Position numbers and translations under genes: made by a program
Shown here: positions 9,622 through 18,031 of the stretch, in pieces
Layout: each line of letters opens with the position of its first letter
How positions within the stretch are numbered: position 1 is the first letter of the stretch
Notes under the pieces: generated by a model
Databases searched by the model: none
What the model was told of the DNA's origin: nothing
What the model saw: only the letters and a program-made list of their open reading frames with translations
NCBI RefSeq assembly: GCF_017315945.1
Contig: NZ_JAFLWI010000002.1
Coordinates: 186,001 to 250,000 of the forward strand
DNA length: 64,000 nt
Reading direction: 5' to 3'
Source of the DNA: Candidatus Enterococcus courvalinii
GTDB taxonomy: Bacteria; Bacillota; Bacilli; Lactobacillales; Enterococcaceae

Positions 9622-9974
9622 ACGTCGATTTTATCAAAACGAATTAAATAAACAAGTTTATTACACTAAACCTATGAAAGCTCCCACCAAAAAAATTGAT
9701 AAATTCTTAACATACTTGAAGATAATCAAACCTTTGCTAAAAAAGTCTTTCGAAGAAAAACTCAGAAGCTTCGTATTGATAAATGACCTAAAATATTTTT
9801 CGTTGAAGATGGGCATAGTTTATAAGAATGCTTTTGAATTTTGACCTTATACAATAGAAAAAAGCTGAAAGCAGATTGTTGGCTTTCAGCTTTTTTGTTC
9901 TTTTTCTGTGAGAAGTATTTTTCCATAGTGAAGCCTAGCTTAGAACAATCAAGAGTTCTGGCTCAAAAATAGTT
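9622..9974. other. Gene-poor interval with a terminator-like hairpin
   Basis: 350 bp between convergent genes. It holds one 56-codon frame (9674-9844, +) that encodes a basic peptide but has no ribosome-binding site and no recognisable family. At 9861-9896 there is a hairpin (AAAGCTGAAAGC / GCTTTCAGCTTT plus T run). The hairpin with no gene in front of it suggests that a gene once lay here or that the short frame is real; I cannot tell which. Confidence 0.4.
9861..9896 (+). terminator. Rho-independent terminator
   Basis: AAAGCTGAAAGC and GCTTTCAGCTTTTTT arms with a 9-nt loop. The A run on the left may let it also serve the convergent nitroreductase gene. Confidence 0.8.
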
Positions 9975-10712
9975 TTAATTTTTTAAGAAGCCAGCCTTCT
10001 TCACAAATTCATCCACTTCATAACGTGGTTTTTGTTCAAGTGCATAGGTACAGCGTTCAACCCAATTGAATGTATCCGCGCCATTTGTTAGCTGGTCATA
10101 ATAGTTACTTACTTCTTGGTTATAGCTGGTTAAGTCAGTTTCTTTATCTGGATAAGCGTCTGTTCCGACAATAAATTGCTGAGGCAAACGTGGTTTAACT
10201 GGAAGTTGTTCTGCTGGATAGCCTAAACACAAGACAAACAATGGCATCACTCGCTCTGGCAGATTAAATAAATCTGCTAATTGATCCATTTCATTTCGAA
10301 CACCACCGACAATGACACCACCTAGACCTAAGCTTTGAGCTGCAATTAACGCTTTTTGTGCCGCCAAAGTTGCATCAACAACAGCGACCGTATATAATTC
10401 CGTATTTTGGAAAACTTTCGGATCAGTAACAGTTAAAAATTTTTCACTTCGATGTAAGTCTGCACAAAAAAGTAGAGTTAAGGGCGCTTTTTTCAGCCAT
10501 TCTTGTCCACCAGAAATAGTAGCTAATTCATCTCGTTTGGCAGGATCAGTCACTTCGATAATTGTATAAGCTTGAAGATAACTGGATGTTGGTGCCATTT
10601 GACTGCACGCAAGTATGGTTTGTTTGGTTTTTTCATCAATTGGTTGGTCGGTATATTTACGTGTGGAACTGTGTTGCATTAAAAGATTGATTAGGTCCTT
10701 TTGCGTATTCAT
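9975..10712 (-). CDS. NfsA-like FMN-dependent NADPH nitroreductase
   Basis: 245 residues of the flavin-reductase/nitroreductase fold. The N-terminal HSSTRKYTDQPID carries the conserved Arg-rich FMN-contact motif, and GLGGVIVGGVRN near residue 130 is the family's second FMN motif. Length and the C-terminal arm (TYALEQKPRYEVDEFVKKAGF) match NfsA/FRP-type oxygen-insensitive nitroreductases that reduce nitro- and quinone compounds with NADPH. It is transcribed alone, away from the ADH/membrane pair upstream. The physiological substrate is unknown. Confidence 0.85.
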   Translation of the reverse strand: MNTQKDLINLLMQHSSTRKYTDQPIDEKTKQTILACSQMAPTSSYLQAYTIIEVTDPAKRDELATISGGQEWLKKAPLTLLFCADLHRSEKFLTVTDPKVFQNTELYTVAVVDATLAAQKALIAAQSLGLGGVIVGGVRNEMDQLADLFNLPERVMPLFVLCLGYPAEQLPVKPRLPQQFIVGTDAYPDKETDLTSYNQEVSNYYDQLTNGADTFNWVERCTYALEQKPRYEVDEFVKKAGFLKN

Positions 10713-10852
10713 AATTAGTTAAAAACCCCTTTTCATATTCGTTTCGTGGAGAAAGTAAATCTGTTTCTGTTGGTCATTTATCTGTGTGCCCGCGTCATAA
10801 TGGACGTTGTTTTTTACTATATACCTTTTAGCTTTTAGCAGACAAGTATTTT

Positions 10853-11338
10853 CTATTTTATTTGAAACAACTGGACAGCACTTTCAATTATCAGTGCGAT
10901 CGTTACAACCAAACTAAGTGAGAGTAAGACGAAGGTAGTTGGTAAGGTTGCTGTTGCAAAAAAAGTTGCCATGGCAATAACAATAATTAGTTTCCAAAAT
11001 ACCCCAGCATGATAAGCTAGTTCTTTCGCAAAATGAGCAACATCTAGTTGGCTGTTAGTCTGTTGATTAAAAACCATGAGCCGTTTGCCTAGCGTTCGCA
11101 CACCAAGTACACCACTCAAAAACATCAATAACCAAACAAGCCAGACACGTCCATTAGTAAAAGAAAAGTTGACTTGTCGAAAACTGAACCAAATAAGTAA
11201 CGCAGCTAGATAACTCAAAGACGAAGTGGCTACCATTTCCAAAAAGAGAGTCAAGCTAGACAATTTTTTTGTAGTGAGTTTTCGGATAATAATTAAGGCA
11301 ATCAATGCTAAGAGACAAAGAACAATGGTGATTGTCAT
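10853..11338 (-). CDS. Small four- to five-helix membrane protein, unknown function
   Basis: 161 residues, mostly hydrophobic, with about five predicted membrane spans (near residues 3-18, 33-52, 65-82, 110-130 and 134-155). I recognise no family. Its ATG overlaps the stop of the upstream oxidoreductase gene (ATGA), so the two are translationally coupled and probably work in the same response. No signal peptide and no cysteines are seen. Confidence 0.55.
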   Translation of the reverse strand: MTITIVLCLLALIALIIIRKLTTKKLSSLTLFLEMVATSSLSYLAALLIWFSFRQVNFSFTNGRVWLVWLLMFLSGVLGVRTLGKRLMVFNQQTNSQLDVAHFAKELAYHAGVFWKLIIVIAMATFFATATLPTTFVLLSLSLVVTIALIIESAVQLFQIK

Positions 11339-12372
11339 ACACGCACCTCTTTTTCAGAATCATTGGTCATTTGCAAAATGATTTTGCCAGTAGCTCGACC
11401 AGATTGCGAATAACTGAGTGCTTCTGCTACTTTAGTTAGTGGAACAATTCGATCAATCACGGGTTTAATTATTTCGGCTTCGATCAAATGTCCTAAGATG
11501 TCTAGCTGTGCACCACTTGGTTTCATGAAAAGAAAAGTATAAGAGGCCTGTGTTTGTTTTTCTAATTTTGTTAGGTTACGTGTCGCGATTCCAAAAGCAA
11601 GCCGTTTCCAAAGCGGAACACCATATTCTTTACCAAAGCGATAGTTAGGTAATCCCGCGATGCTGACCACTTTTCCGCCAGGTTTGATGATTTTGAAGGC
11701 ATCTTCTAATGTCGCACCACCACGTGTATCAAATACATAATCATAATCTTTCAAAACTTCTGCAAAGTTTGTTGTTTGATAATTAATTGGATAATCAGCA
11801 CCTAATGAGTTTACGAGATCAAAATTATTTGCGGAAGTAGTTGTGGCAACATAGGCACCTAAGTATTTTGCAATTTGGATCGCTATCGTTCCAATTCCAC
11901 CAGATCCACCTTGAATCATGACTTTTTCTCCAGGTTGAATCTGCATAATGTCATGTAATGTTTGGTAACTTGTTAGTCCAACTAAGGGAATCGAAGCAGC
12001 TTCTTCAAAATTGATATTTTTTGGCTTGAGGGCGATATCACCTTGATCGACAGCGATATATTCGGCAAAGGTGCCAATTCGATTTTTTTGAACTCGACCG
12101 TAGACAGCATCTCCAACTGAAAAATTTGTCACTTTTTCACCAACTACAGTGATAATTCCAGCAAAGTCGCTCCCCATAATCATGGGCATATCATAGCTAA
12201 GCAACATTTTAAGTCCGCCATCTTTGGTTTTGATATCGATCGGATTAATACTTGCGGCAACGATTTTTACTAAGACATCATTCGAGCGAATATCTGGAAT
12301 AGGAACCTCTTTTATTTTAGGCATGGATTGTTTGTAAGTATCGATAACAGCTGCTTTCATTGTGTTTTTCAT
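11335..12372 (-). CDS. NADPH-dependent quinone reductase-like alcohol dehydrogenase (MDR superfamily)
   Basis: 345 residues of the medium-chain dehydrogenase family. The N-terminal GroES-like domain (PIPDIRSNDVLVKIVAASINPIDIK) and the Rossmann motif GGSGGIGTIAIQIAKYLGA near residue 155 are clear. The cysteine zinc ligands of true alcohol dehydrogenases are missing, which fits the zinc-free quinone-oxidoreductase branch. It starts at the ATG after ctggagg and is divergent from the arsR-type gene, sharing its control region. The likely role is reduction of quinones or reactive carbonyls. It forms an operon with the downstream membrane protein. Confidence 0.82.
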   Translation of the reverse strand: MKNTMKAAVIDTYKQSMPKIKEVPIPDIRSNDVLVKIVAASINPIDIKTKDGGLKMLLSYDMPMIMGSDFAGIITVVGEKVTNFSVGDAVYGRVQKNRIGTFAEYIAVDQGDIALKPKNINFEEAASIPLVGLTSYQTLHDIMQIQPGEKVMIQGGSGGIGTIAIQIAKYLGAYVATTTSANNFDLVNSLGADYPINYQTTNFAEVLKDYDYVFDTRGGATLEDAFKIIKPGGKVVSIAGLPNYRFGKEYGVPLWKRLAFGIATRNLTKLEKQTQASYTFLFMKPSGAQLDILGHLIEAEIIKPVIDRIVPLTKVAEALSYSQSGRATGKIILQMTNDSEKEVRV

Positions 12373-12439
12373 AGTTATTTCCTCCAGTTATATGGGTTTG
12401 ATTTTAATCGTTTAATATTTTGAACGAATTACTTTCACG

Positions 12440-12468
12440 AGTTTAGTTCATTGGTTTAAAAATGTCAA
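12440..12468 (-). promoter_or_regulatory. Promoter of the quinone reductase operon
   Basis: On the minus strand, TTGACA (complement of 12463-12468), 17 nt, TAAACT (complement of 12440-12445). It lies back to back with the arsR promoter. A GGTTTAAAA element (12453-12461) is inside the spacer. Confidence 0.65.
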
Positions 12469-12478
12469 CCGATAATTC

Positions 12479-12507
12479 TTGACAAATTTTGCGTATTATT
12501 GTTTAAT
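12479..12507 (+). promoter_or_regulatory. Promoter of the ArsR regulator gene
   Basis: TTGACA (12479-12484), 17 nt, TTTAAT (12502-12507). The -10 overlaps the 16-nt candidate operator at 12501-12516. Confidence 0.75.
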
Positions 12508-12516
12508 GGTTTAAAA
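12501..12516. promoter_or_regulatory. Candidate ArsR operator, copy 1
   Basis: The motif GTTTAWWGGTTTAAAM occurs here and again at 12900-12915, in front of the flavin oxidoreductase gene. The position over the -10 suggests autorepression. It is inferred from repetition only. Confidence 0.6.
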
Positions 12517-12559
12517 TCATAAACATAAGAAAAGTTCGAATCAGAAAGGGATTAGTAAG

Positions 12560-12877
12560 ATGGCAGAACAGACGTTAGAAATTTTCAAAGCGGGAATCCC
12601 TATTTTTACGATGTTGCAAGACGAAAAGAGACAACAGATCTTAGTCATGCTTTGTAAAAATGGTCAAATGACAGTGAATCAGATAACGGATCACTTATCA
12701 TTATCACGTCCAGCTGTCTCACATCATTTGAAACTGATGTTGAATGCTGGAATTTTAGCTGTCAGTCAAACTGGAACCGAGCGCTACTATAGTGTCAATA
12801 TGGGTGAAACGCTTGATCTCTTAAAACGGTTAACAGCTTCACTCGAGTCAGATATTGAAAATGGAGCCGCGAAATAA
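12560..12877 (+). CDS. ArsR-family winged-helix transcriptional regulator
   Basis: 105 residues with the ArsR fold: helix-turn-helix TVNQITDHLSLSRPAVSHHLKLM (about residues 38-60) and a wing ending in ERYYSVN. There is no cysteine pair in the recognition or dimerisation helices, so it is not of the classical arsenic/cadmium-sensing type; redox or small-molecule sensing is possible. It lies between the divergent quinone reductase operon and the downstream flavin oxidoreductase/SDR genes, and all three promoters carry related GGTTTAAA elements. Confidence 0.85.
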   Translation: MAEQTLEIFKAGIPIFTMLQDEKRQQILVMLCKNGQMTVNQITDHLSLSRPAVSHHLKLMLNAGILAVSQTGTERYYSVNMGETLDLLKRLTASLESDIENGAAK

Positions 12878-12899
12878 GGCTTTATTTTTCAATCCTTAT

Positions 12900-12915
12900 G
12901 TTTATAGGTTTAAAC
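12900..12915. promoter_or_regulatory. Candidate ArsR operator, copy 2
   Basis: Second copy of GTTTAWWGGTTTAAAM. It starts 22 bp after the arsR stop and lies 22 bp before the start codon of the flavin oxidoreductase gene. It also forms an inverted repeat, TGTTTA/TAAACA. Confidence 0.6.
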
Positions 12916-12937
12916 ATTTAAAGAAAGAGGGTTTATT

Positions 12938-14155
12938 ATGACAAAGAATCCAATGTTCCAACCACTTCAGCTAAAAAATGGAACGATTTTAAAAAATCGT
13001 TTTGTAAAACCGGCCATGAGCGAGATAATGGGCGATAAAGAGTATCGTCCAACAGAAGCGATTGTCAAACTTTACAAACATTAGGCAGAAGGCGGTACAG
13101 GTTTGCTGATTACTGGGAATGTGATGATTGATTCCAACGCATTGGGAGAAAAAGGAAATATTGTCATTGAAGATGAACGTGATTTAGCCATGCTCAAACG
13201 TTGGGCAGAATCAGGGAGCCGTAATGGCACTCAGACTTGGATTCAGTTAAATCATCCAGGAAAACAATCACCCAAGCATGTTAATCCACAACCAGTTGCG
13301 CCAAGTGCAGTTCCATTAGAAGGTGCTAATGCGTTTGCTTTTAACGCTCCTCGCGCGTTAACAATTTCAGAAATTCAAGCAATCGTTCAACGTTTTGCAC
13401 GTAGCGCAGCAATCGTCAAAAAAGCTGGCTTTGGTGGTGTGGAAATTCATGCGGCTCATGGGTATCTTCTAAGTCAGTTTTTATCGCCTATTTCAAATAT
13501 CCGTCAAGATGAATATGGTGGAACGTTGGAAAATCGAATGCGCATAATTGAAGAAGTCTATCAAGCAATGCGCGAACAAGTGGGAGAAGAGTTTCCAATT
13601 GCTTTAAAAATTAATTCTTCTGACTTTCGGGCAGGTGGTTTCAGCGAAGAAGATTCAATCGCGGTAATTCATCGAATGGCTGCAATTGGCGTTGATTTAA
13701 TTGAGATATCTGGTGGAAATTACGAAAATACGATGGTTCAAGGTAGTAACAAACATGGCGCGTTTTTTATTGATTATGCTGCAAAAGTAAAGCAAGGAAT
13801 CGATACACCGATTCTTGTAACTGGTGGATTCAAAAGTTTAACTGGGATGGCGCATGCCGTTTCTAATCAAGAAACGGATTTAGTGGGGTTAGCTCGTGCC
13901 ATTGCACTGATTCCCGATTTACCAAATCAAGCTGCAGCCGGAAATTTTCATGAAATCAATCTTGAAATGTTAAGTACAGGAATCAAATCTCTGGACAAAA
14001 AAGCTGGGTCTTATATTGGATTGAGTTATTATGAGATGCAAATGAGTCGAATCGCGGAAAACAAACAAGTTTTACGTACAAAAAATGCTTGGATTCCGTT
14101 GTGGTTTGCTTTCAAGACTCAGGGACTATCTATTTTATTGCCACAAAGAGCTTAA
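12938..14155 (+). pseudogene. NADH:flavin oxidoreductase (old yellow enzyme family), interrupted by an amber codon
   Basis: The frame begins at ATG 12938 after aaagagg and runs 405 codons, but has an in-frame TAG at 13082-13084 (codon 49). Relatives usually have YK(R/H)WAEGGTGL here, so TGG to TAG is the simplest lesion. The rest is intact: FGGVEIHAAHGYLLSQFLSP (active-site His and substrate loop), DEYGG and LVGLARA phosphate-binding motifs. These TIM-barrel FMN enzymes reduce activated alkenes. Without suppression only a 48-residue peptide is made, though restart at the GTG or ATG codons downstream could give a truncated barrel. Confidence 0.85.
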
Positions 14156-14169
14156 GGAGAGAGGTCTAC

Positions 14170-14990
14170 ATGAAAAAAGAAAAAGTTGTCCTAATCACAG
14201 GTGCAAGCAGCGGAATTGGATACCAAACAGCAGAATTATTAGCAAAGCAGGCTATCAGGTTTTTGGTGCAGTAAGACGAGTAGAACGCATTGCGATTCTT
14301 GAACCACTTGGTGTCATTCCTTTGCGACTTGATCTTACTCAAGACTCCTCAATCGAGGAGTTCGTCCAAAAAGTTATTTCTACAGCTGGCAGAATTGATG
14401 TGTTAATTAACAATGCAGGCTATGGTTCATATGGCGCAATTGAAAACGTACCGATTGCAGAAGCAAGAAATCAATTTGAAGTCAATCTTTTTGGATGATC
14501 ACGACTGGTTCAGTTAGTGTTGCCTCAGATGCGGACACAGCATTCTGGAAAAATTATCAATGTATCATCAATGGCGGGACGAATGACTACGTACATGGGC
14601 GCTTGGTATCACGCAACGAAATACGCACTAGAGGCATTTAGTGATGCACTACGAATGGAAACAGCTCCTTTTGGCATCGATGTAGTCATTATTGAACCGG
14701 GTGGAATCAAAACGAATTGGGGATTGCTTGCGGCAGACCATCTGAAGGAATCCTCTCATGGCACTGATTATCAGGAGACTGCAAAAGCTACCTCTGAACG
14801 AATGCGAAAGACCTACTCATCAAACCGATTATCTGATCCTAGCGTAATTGCAAAGGTAATTTCTAAAGCCGTGAATAGTTCACGGCCAAGAGTAAGGTAT
14901 TTAGTTGGTTATGGGGCAAAAGCTTCTGTCTTTCTTCACACGATTTTACCAACGCGCTTATTCGATCGAGTCATTCAAAAAGTTGTATAA
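14170..14990 (+). pseudogene. Short-chain dehydrogenase/reductase with a frameshift and an opal codon
   Basis: It begins [26 protein letters not shown] (TGxxxGIG cofactor motif). The frame is lost near 14250, where one A seems missing from an A run; the protein continues in another frame as [11 protein letters not shown], then [13 protein letters not shown] at 14496-14498 interrupts it again after NLFG, after which the catalytic YxxxK (WYHATKYALEAF) follows. Both lesions are needed to explain the three frames. It lies 14 bp after the old-yellow-enzyme gene and was presumably in the same operon. As written it cannot make a working enzyme. Confidence 0.88.
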
Positions 14991-15025
14991 ATAATTTTTA
15001 AACCGCTAAAAAGTATAAAATAAAC

Positions 15026-15060
15026 AAGCCATCTGGATAATTTCGTCTAGATGGCTTATT
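15026..15060 (+). terminator. Terminator after the SDR pseudogene
   Basis: AAGCCATCT and AGATGGCTT arms with a 14-nt loop, then TATTT. Confidence 0.75.
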
Positions 15061-15076
15061 TCATTAGAGTCAAAAA

Positions 15077-15452
15077 ATGAAATTAGATATGATTGGCATT
15101 ATTACGAAGAACATGGCAAAATCAATCGGATTTTATGCGCTATTAGGGTTCACCTCGAATGGAGCGGCTACCGAAGAATACGTTGAGCTAGCGCATGAAG
15201 GTATTGGGGTTTCTTTGAACACTAGTAAAATGATTGCTGGTATCTATGGATATGAACCACAGACAATTAGTGACAAAATCGAATTCGCTTTTTTGTGACT
15301 TTGTGGTAGGTGCAGATTATCAAAAAGCAAGTGACGCTGGCTATGAGACTTTTAAAGAACCTTGTGATGCCTTTTGGGGTCAGCACTATGGGATTATTAA
15401 AGATCCTGACGGAAATCTCCTCAGTTTATTTGCGAATCTTGCGATAAAATAA
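15077..15452 (+). pseudogene. VOC (glyoxalase/bleomycin-resistance fold) protein, frameshifted
   Basis: It begins MKLDMIGIITKNMAKSIGFYALLGF, a typical first half of a VOC domain, and stops at 15298. The second half (CDFVVGADYQKASDAGYETF through YGIIKDPDGNLLSLFA, with the DPDGN motif) is in another frame. Removing one T from the T run at 15289-15294 joins the two halves, so the lesion is a single homopolymer insertion. An intact protein would be about 125 residues. There is no clear ribosome-binding site. It is the third damaged gene in a row. Confidence 0.8.
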
Positions 15453-15475
15453 CGATTGAAAAAGAATAGAGATAA

Positions 15476-15511
15476 AAAACAACTTTCGTTCAGTACGAAA
15501 ATTGTTTTTTT
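15476..15511 (+). terminator. Terminator after the VOC pseudogene
   Basis: AACAACTTTCG and CGAAAATTGTT arms with a 7-nt loop and a run of T. It insulates the zinc operon from the damaged region. Confidence 0.75.
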
Positions 15512-15672
15512 GTTTATCCAAAGTAAAAACACGCACTTTTTTTCGACTAATTGTATCAAACTATCAGAGAACGATGTTTTTCTATTTATTGCACATTGAC
15601 AAAAAGGATTGTCAAATTGGGTATATATATGCGTGGGTGTTCATTTGAATAAAATTTCATGTTATTTTTATG

Positions 15673-15701
15673 TTGACAAAGTAAAACTTACTTGATAAAG
15701 T
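15673..15701 (+). promoter_or_regulatory. Promoter of the zinc-starvation operon
   Basis: A perfect TTGACA (15673-15678), 17 nt, TAAAGT (15696-15701). Transcription would start close to 15708, at the edge of the Zur box. Confidence 0.8.
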
Positions 15702-15710
15702 GTCGTTGTT

Positions 15711-15731
15711 AAATCGTAACGATTACGCTTT
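15711..15731. promoter_or_regulatory. Zur box
   Basis: A 21-bp site matching the Bacillus-type Zur consensus AAATCGTAATNATTACGATTT at 18 of 20 defined positions. The halves AAATCGTAA and ATTACGCTTT flank a two-base centre. It lies just downstream of the -10, where bound Zn-Zur would block the start of transcription and zinc shortage would release it. The products of the operon below fit exactly. Confidence 0.9.
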
Positions 15732-15767
15732 GCGGTGAACAAATCGAAAAAAGGAGTGGCACCACCA

Positions 15768-16037
15768 ATGGCTAAAAAATCAAAAATAGCACGAGCAAGA
15801 AAACAACAGGAGTTGATTGAGCAGTATGCAGAAATCCGACTTCAGTTAAAAGCTGTCAACGACTATGAAAGTTTGGCAAAGCTACCCAAAAATGCGAACC
15901 CAAATCGCTTGAAACGACGCGATCAAATTGATGGGAGACCTCGAGGCTACATGCAAAAATTTGGTATTTCCAGAATCAGATTCCGAGAATTAGCGCTTCA
16001 AGGTTTGATACCAGGGGTAAAAAAAGCAAGTTGGTAA
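15768..16037 (+). CDS. rpsN: Alternative, zinc-independent ribosomal protein S14
   Basis: 89 residues. The start is set at ATG 15768 ([14 protein letters not shown]), 11 nt after aaggag, because S14 proteins begin this way; an upstream in-frame ATG would add 11 unusual residues. It has the S14 C-terminus ([23 protein letters not shown]) but no CxxC...CxxC zinc ribbon, so it is the long C-minus form. In zinc shortage such paralogues replace the zinc-binding copy in the 30S subunit and free zinc. It is the first gene after the Zur box. Confidence 0.92.
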   Translation: MAKKSKIARARKQQELIEQYAEIRLQLKAVNDYESLAKLPKNANPNRLKRRDQIDGRPRGYMQKFGISRIRFRELALQGLIPGVKKASW

Positions 16038-16068
16038 ATTGGTAAAAAGAAATCTGGAGGAATAAAAA

Positions 16069-16242
16069 ATGGCAGTTCCAGCAAGAAAAACATCAAAAGC
16101 AAAGAAGAAATTGCGTAGAGCACATTTAAAAATAGCGAAACCTGAAATTTCATTTGATGAAAAAATAGGTGATTATCGTCGTAGTCATCATGTTTCACTT
16201 AAAGGTTATTATAAAGGGCGCAAAGTAACTGGCAAAGAATAA
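16069..16242 (+). CDS. rpmF: Alternative, zinc-independent ribosomal protein L32
   Basis: 57 residues, beginning [19 protein letters not shown] like all L32 proteins. The four cysteines of the zinc form are absent. It lies 31 bp after rpsN behind ctggagg and would replace the zinc-binding L32 in the 50S subunit under zinc limitation. Confidence 0.92.
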   Translation: MAVPARKTSKAKKKLRRAHLKIAKPEISFDEKIGDYRRSHHVSLKGYYKGRKVTGKE

Positions 16243-16254
16243 GGGAGGATTAAA

Positions 16255-16632
16255 ATGAACATTATTTATCCGCCACTAGTTGAACAAAGCTTTCAATTTT
16301 ATCAGAGAAAGAATAGTGGAGACCTCAGTAAAACGGCTCTTTATCGTTCAATGGTCGCTAATCAAATCATTACGGAGAATGGTCATCCAACAGCTGAAGC
16401 AATTGAAAGAGGGTTTGTACGAGATTTTTATGAGGAACAGGATCTTTCATTTGAAGAATTTTTAGCAATTTATCCAATTTTTACTGCGTATGAAACAGAA
16501 CTTTTCCAAAAAATTGATGGGTTTTGGGAGATACCAGTTTCATTGAAAAATGAATTGATGATTCAACTTGAACAAGGAAAATTTAGTTATGATGAACAGG
16601 TTCAAGTTGAAGCGTTTTTGTCAGAAAGATAA
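16255..16632 (+). CDS. Unknown 125-residue protein of the zinc operon
   Basis: I do not recognise a family. The protein is soluble, acidic and mostly helical ([20 protein letters not shown] at the start, a long Glu-rich middle), with no cysteine or metal-binding cluster and no signal peptide. It follows gggagg and sits 12 bp after rpmF and 22 bp before the likely rpmG start, so it is cotranscribed with zinc-sparing genes and probably induced by zinc starvation. A ribosome- or metal-related role is only guilt by association. Confidence 0.7.
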   Translation: MNIIYPPLVEQSFQFYQRKNSGDLSKTALYRSMVANQIITENGHPTAEAIERGFVRDFYEEQDLSFEEFLAIYPIFTAYETELFQKIDGFWEIPVSLKNELMIQLEQGKFSYDEQVQVEAFLSER

Positions 16633-16654
16633 GTCAGAAATGAAGGTGAAACGA

Positions 16655-16804
16655 TTGAGAAAAACAATTATTTTAGCGTGCGAAGAAACAGGTGAACGAA
16701 TTTATTTAACAAGTAAAAATAAACAAAATACACCAGAACGTTTAGTTTTAAAAAAATATTCGCCTAAATTACGCCGACGTGCAATTTTTAAAGAGGTGAA
16801 GTAA
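16655..16804 (+). CDS. rpmG: Alternative, zinc-independent ribosomal protein L33
   Basis: The start is placed at TTG 16655, giving MRKTIILAC... and 49 residues, the normal L33 length; aaggtga lies 5 nt upstream. An in-frame ATG at 16640 would add five residues. The body ([29 protein letters not shown]) is clearly L33, but only one of the four zinc cysteines remains. This is the third zinc-free ribosomal paralogue of the operon. Confidence 0.9.
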   Translation: MRKTIILACEETGERIYLTSKNKQNTPERLVLKKYSPKLRRRAIFKEVK

Positions 16805-16832
16805 GCATTTTTGAAGAAGAAAGGTGATTTCG

Positions 16833-17880
16833 TTGGGGGTACCGATAACAATCGTATCTGGCTTTTTAGGGGCTGGAAAAACAACCTTGATCAATCAGGC
16901 GTTAAACGCGACCGAGCTACCAAGAGAAGAAATAATTATTATTGAAAATGAGGTCGGACAAACAGGAATCGACCACGAACTCTTACTGCACACAAAGGAG
17001 CGTGTTCTGCAATTAAACAACGGCTGCATGTGTTGTAGCTTGAGAGAAGATTTGATAACAACTTTAGCAAGCATTGAAGAAGTGACCAAAGAATGGCAAG
17101 TTCCTTTGTCTCAAATAATTATTGAAACGACAGGAATTGCTGATCCTCAGCCAATTATTCAAACGATTTTAACTACGCCTGTTCTGCGAAACACCTATTA
17201 TATTGATAGTCTTTTGACTGTTGTGGATAGTCAAAATAGTTCGATGTATCAAAATGAACCTGTCAACCTGAAACAAATTGCGTTGGCAGATCGAATTATT
17301 TTTGCGTTAAAAGAAGGCGATACCATTCAGCAATTGCTCAGAAATATTAGCAAAATTGACTGAAATCAATCCATTAGCTGATTTTATTTATTTTTCGGAA
17401 ACAGCCCCGATTACTGCAACCGACTTTTTTCACTTAAACAAATTTCAGGCAATGGAAGTGTTAAATGAATCTCTGGCAACCCAAACTGAGGTTGAAAGGA
17501 CAAATAATCTTCACCCTAGAGATTATCATCACAAAGACCATCTACTTGATCACTTACATGGATCAGCCATTCATCAACACAACGAACATGGTTTTCAAAC
17601 CGTCTTGCTGACTGCAGAGTGTGAATTAAATGAAGCTGCATTAATACGTTGGATTGATTGGCTATTATTTGCTAATCAAGAATTGTATCGTTTCAAAGGA
17701 ATCATTGCGCTAGAAAATCGTGAATTAGCAGTTGCTGTCCAAGGTGTCAATCAGCAAGTGAGCTTTCAACTGACTCCTTTAGAAAAAACAACGACGAAAA
17801 TCGTACTTATTGGAAAAAATTTAGCATCAAAAAAAATAGAAGAAACATTTAATCAATTGTGCATTGCTTACAAGCAATGA
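16833..17880 (+). pseudogene. COG0523 (CobW/YciC-like) metallochaperone GTPase, single frameshift
   Basis: It starts at TTG 16833 (MGVPITIVSGFLGAGKTTL) after aaggtga, or GTG 16824. The Walker A motif GFLGAGKTT, the metal motif CMCC (NGCMCCSLRED) and the ETTG switch are intact. The frame breaks at 17352-17355, where a run of four A has one too many: removing one restores RNISKLTEINPLADF. The second half holds a His-rich loop (HHKDHLLDHLHGSAIHQHNEHG) and the CobW C-terminal domain. Family members deliver zinc to client proteins in zinc shortage, as expected in a Zur operon. It could be a real mutation, a sequencing slip or slippage on the A run. Confidence 0.85.
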
Positions 17881-17893
17881 GAAGGAGGAATCA

Positions 17894-18013
17894 ATGGAGA
17901 AAACAGACCTTTCAAGTGCGTATCGACGATTAAAAAGTCCAAACATCAAGACAAGAAAACGAGCATTAAAGATTATCAAAGAATATAAGCGAAACAACCA
18001 GCGAGTTAGTTGA
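17894..18013 (+). CDS. Small basic protein of the zinc operon (putative metal-homeostasis protein)
   Basis: 39 residues, strongly basic (SAYRRLKSPNIKTRKRALKI), between the GTPase and adcA, with a good gaaggagg 5 nt ahead of the ATG. It resembles short proteins of lactic acid bacteria that annotation pipelines name putative metal homeostasis proteins; this is from memory and no mechanism is known to me. The Arg/Lys content suggests RNA or ribosome contact. It has no cysteine or histidine, so it is unlikely to bind zinc itself. Confidence 0.65.
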   Translation: MEKTDLSSAYRRLKSPNIKTRKRALKIIKEYKRNNQRVS

Positions 18014-18031
18014 ATGAAAAGGAGAAATCAA

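Noticed and set aside
9674-9844. 56-codon frame encoding a basic peptide before a terminator
   Set aside because: There is no ribosome-binding site, no recognisable family and no promoter; it is noted in the interval description only.
12938-15452. The possibility that the in-frame TAG and TGA codons are read as amino acids (pyrrolysine or selenocysteine)
   Set aside because: Neither system is expected in this group, the codons replace non-catalytic positions and frameshifts lie beside them; decay is simpler.
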